A DNA stretch of 7,985 nucleotides, from assembly GCA_041621405.1 (NCBI GenBank), contig JBFKAV010000153.1, positions 1 through 7,985 of the forward strand, in the 5' to 3' direction. Positions within the stretch are counted from its first letter, which is position 1. Each line of letters opens with the position of its first letter. The position numbers were made by a program, and so were the translations under genes. Origin of the DNA: JBFKAV01 sp041621405. GTDB taxonomy: Bacteria > Pseudomonadota > Alphaproteobacteria > Rhodobacterales > Rhodobacteraceae. Positions 6,258-7,985 of this stretch are shown here, piece after piece. The notes under the pieces are model-generated. The model made no database searches. It was given only the letters and a program-made list of their open reading frames with translations, and was not told where the DNA came from.

Positions 6258-6273
6258 GCAGCGCCGTCCCGGC

Positions 6274-7608
6274 CTAGCGCTCCCGCCCGGCGCGCCATTC
6301 CTCCCAGGCGATCCGTGCCGTTGCGCCGAGCCAGGCCAGCGGTTCCGGCGGCAGCCGGCGCGGCTGGCGCAAGGTCAGCATCTGCTTGAGCAGCGGGCTT
6401 CCGCTGCCCGCGGCCAACTCCGCAGCCAGCATGCCCGAGGCCGTGCCCCGGGCGAGCCCGAGCCCGTTCTGACAGCAGGCGGAGAAGACCCCCTCGGCGA
6501 CCTCGCCGAAAGCGGGGGCGCCGTTGCGGCTGAGGCAGAGACGTCCGGCCCAGCGAAATTCCATCTCCGCCCCTGCCAGCATCGGGAAGCGGGCGGCAAA
6601 GCTCGCGTCGTGGCTCTGGCCCATGGCGCCGAGGCGGCGCTCGCCGATCTCCATCGACGGGTCATAGGTCGCCCGGTTGCGTATCAGGATGCGATCGCCG
6701 CCGGTGCCGGAGATGCGCCGGACCGTGCTGCCCATGGGGTCGGCGGGCGTCAGGCCCCAGCGCGGCGCGCCGCCGAGGCGCCTGACCTCGTCCGTCGTCA
6801 GCGCCCGGGTCATCGAGGCATAGAGATGGATGTGCACCAGACGGCGGCGGAAGAAGCCGAAGCTCTCGGCATGGCCATTGACGGCGAGGATCACCCGGGG
6901 CGCGGTGACGGCGCCCTTCGCCGTCGCCGCGCGCCAGTCGCCCCCGGCGCGGGTCAGCGCGACAACAGGACTTGCCTCGAAGATCTCGACCGCGCGCGAA
7001 AGCCCCGCTGCGACCCCACGGACGAACATCGCGGGCTGAAGCAGCGCCGTTCCGGGAGTGCGCAGGCCTCCGAGGTAATAGTCCGATCCCGTGAGGTCCC
7101 GCATCGCCCTTGCGTCGAGCAATTCGTACGCCTCGCCGAGCGCGGCGAGGTGGCGGGAATAGTCCGCGTTGTGCCGGAGCCCGCCGTCGCTGGCCGCCGC
7201 GTTGACCTTGCCGCTCGGCGCGAAGGCTTCCTCGTCGAGGCCGTATTCTTCGGCCGCCGCCGCGGCAAAGGCGATGGCGGCGCGGTTGAGCCTGATCTGG
7301 CCTGCATCGGCTTCGGCCGCTCCGGCATAGCCATTCGCGGCCAGCTCGTGCGGCAGGTCGATCATGAATCCCGAATTGCGCCCCGCCGGACCCTCGCCGA
7401 CCCGCGCCGCCTCCAGCACCGCGATGCGCTCGCCGCCGCGAAGCTGGGCGAGCCGCCGTGCCGCGGCGAGCCCGGCCCAGCCGGCGCCGATCACCAGCCA
7501 GTCGGCGGTGATCTCCGCCTCCAGCACCCGCGCCGGCCCGGGCTCGGGCAGGAGCGCGTTCCAGGCCGCGGGGCCGGGGTCCTTCGGCAAGCGGCTGACG
7601 CGCGTCAA
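6274..7608 (-). CDS. FAD-dependent amine oxidoreductase, DAO family (PuuB/OrdL-like)
   Basis: The 444-residue product is a D-amino acid oxidase-type flavoprotein. The Rossmann FAD site is GAGWAG (41-46), with Glu66 (AVLEAARVG) at the ribose-binding position and GRNSGF at 76-81, as in gamma-glutamylputrescine oxidase and related amine oxidases. The C-terminal FAD/substrate region reads FRWAGRLCLSRNGAPAFGE, then FSACCQNGLGLARGT with Cys378-Cys379. PuuB and sarcosine oxidases have a GYSGHG or FSGHG motif there, so this is a different subfamily. It probably oxidises a secondary or primary amine carbon to an imine, releasing an aldehyde after hydrolysis. The start is TTG at 7608, forming TTGA with the stop of the aldehyde dehydrogenase gene; an AGAGG ribosome site lies 8 nt upstream, and the next in-frame Met (residue 82) would lose the FAD fold. 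The substrate is undetermined. Confidence 0.9.
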   Translation of the reverse strand: MTRVSRLPKDPGPAAWNALLPEPGPARVLEAEITADWLVIGAGWAGLAAARRLAQLRGGERIAVLEAARVGEGPAGRNSGFMIDLPHELAANGYAGAAEADAGQIRLNRAAIAFAAAAAEEYGLDEEAFAPSGKVNAAASDGGLRHNADYSRHLAALGEAYELLDARAMRDLTGSDYYLGGLRTPGTALLQPAMFVRGVAAGLSRAVEIFEASPVVALTRAGGDWRAATAKGAVTAPRVILAVNGHAESFGFFRRRLVHIHLYASMTRALTTDEVRRLGGAPRWGLTPADPMGSTVRRISGTGGDRILIRNRATYDPSMEIGERRLGAMGQSHDASFAARFPMLAGAEMEFRWAGRLCLSRNGAPAFGEVAEGVFSACCQNGLGLARGTASGMLAAELAAGSGSPLLKQMLTLRQPRRLPPEPLAWLGATARIAWEEWRAGRER

Positions 7609-7985
7609 TCCACGGCCTCTTCCGGCGCCCGATCGGAGAGGTCGATCCAGATCGTCTTCAGCTCGGTGTACTGCTCGTGGGCATGCAGCGAGTTGTCGCG
7701 GCCGCCGAAGCCCGACTGCTTCATGCCGCCGAAAGGCGTCGTGATGTCGCCCTCGCCGTAACAGTTGACCGTGACCGTCCCCGCCCGGATCGCGCGCGCC
7801 GCCCGGAGCGCCCGCTTGCCGTTCGCCGAGAAGACCGAGGCCGCGAGCCCGTAGGGCGTGTCGTTGGCGACCGCCACCGCCTCCTCTGCGCTGGCGACGG
7901 TGACCACCGAGAGCACCGGCCCGAAGATCTCCTCCCGCGCCAGCGGGTCGCCGGGCTTGACCTCGTCGAAGATCGTCGGCGCGAC
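7605..7985 (-). CDS. Aldehyde dehydrogenase, PuuC-like (C-terminal part, cut by the window end)
   Basis: Only the last 126 residues are visible; the start and the catalytic cysteine lie beyond position 7985. The fragment shows EEIFGPVLS (the conserved Glu-x-Phe of the NAD-ribose contact), DTPYGLAASVFS, the VNCYGEGDITTPFGGMKQSG segment and SLHAHEQYTELKTIWIDL. These last parts closely match the C-terminus of E. coli PuuC (gamma-glutamyl-gamma-aminobutyraldehyde dehydrogenase) as I remember it. The enzyme should oxidise an aldehyde to its acid with NAD(P)+. Its stop overlaps the TTG start of the FAD oxidoreductase by 4 nt, so the two are co-translated: the oxidase makes an aldehyde and this enzyme removes it. 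The pairing copies the PuuB-PuuC step order, but the actual substrate may differ given the nearby methyltransferase gene. Confidence 0.93.
   Translation of the reverse strand, partial: VAPTIFDEVKPGDPLAREEIFGPVLSVVTVASAEEAVAVANDTPYGLAASVFSANGKRALRAARAIRAGTVTVNCYGEGDITTPFGGMKQSGFGGRDNSLHAHEQYTELKTIWIDLSDRAPEEAVD

Noticed and set aside
6610..7761. Long plus-strand open frame (383 codons) opposite the oxidase gene
   Set aside because: It is antisense to a flavoprotein with clear motifs and runs into the aldehyde dehydrogenase region. It shows no domain and no ribosome site.

Overview
The window reads as a chromosomal segment of a high-GC alphaproteobacterium, most likely a member of the Rhodobacteraceae or a close relative. 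The signs are a DUF1523 protein, a FYDLN_acid (TIGR02300-type) protein, a GGGGGC-TCT-GCCCCC intergenic hairpin of a kind common in that group, and GC-rich third codon positions throughout. I could not run a database search, so all family names are from motif recognition.

Left part (1-2332): a plus-strand operon of three genes. These are a soluble protein of unknown function (probably DUF6638), an 88-residue two-helix membrane protein and a DUF1523 membrane protein. They are joined by a 4-nt stop/start overlap and then a 9-nt gap. The block ends in GC-rich hairpins shared with the convergent neighbour.

Centre-left (2343-3718): a minus-strand pair, a YgjP/M48-like zinc metallopeptidase followed by a GntR/FCD transcription factor. 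The 32 nt between them hold a perfect 12-bp palindrome that looks like an autoregulatory operator. From 3719 transcription diverges to the acidic FYDLN protein (3872-4195) and its likely terminator, then to a promoter and a complete tRNA-Ala(GGC) gene with encoded CCA (4292-4367).

Right part (4368-7985): a 342-nt gene-free stretch leads to a non-pyrrolysine MttB-type methyltransferase gene, preceded by a dyad that resembles a FadR/GntR operator. Converging on it, 16 nt away, is a minus-strand operon: a PuuC-like aldehyde dehydrogenase, cut off by the window end, followed by a PuuB-like FAD-dependent amine oxidoreductase with a TTG start inside a 4-nt overlap. Together these suggest breakdown of a (methylated) amine: methyl transfer to a corrinoid protein, FAD-dependent oxidation of a C-N bond, and aldehyde oxidation. 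No corrinoid protein, transporter or reductive activase lies within the window, so the pathway is inferred and incomplete. The substrate is not known.
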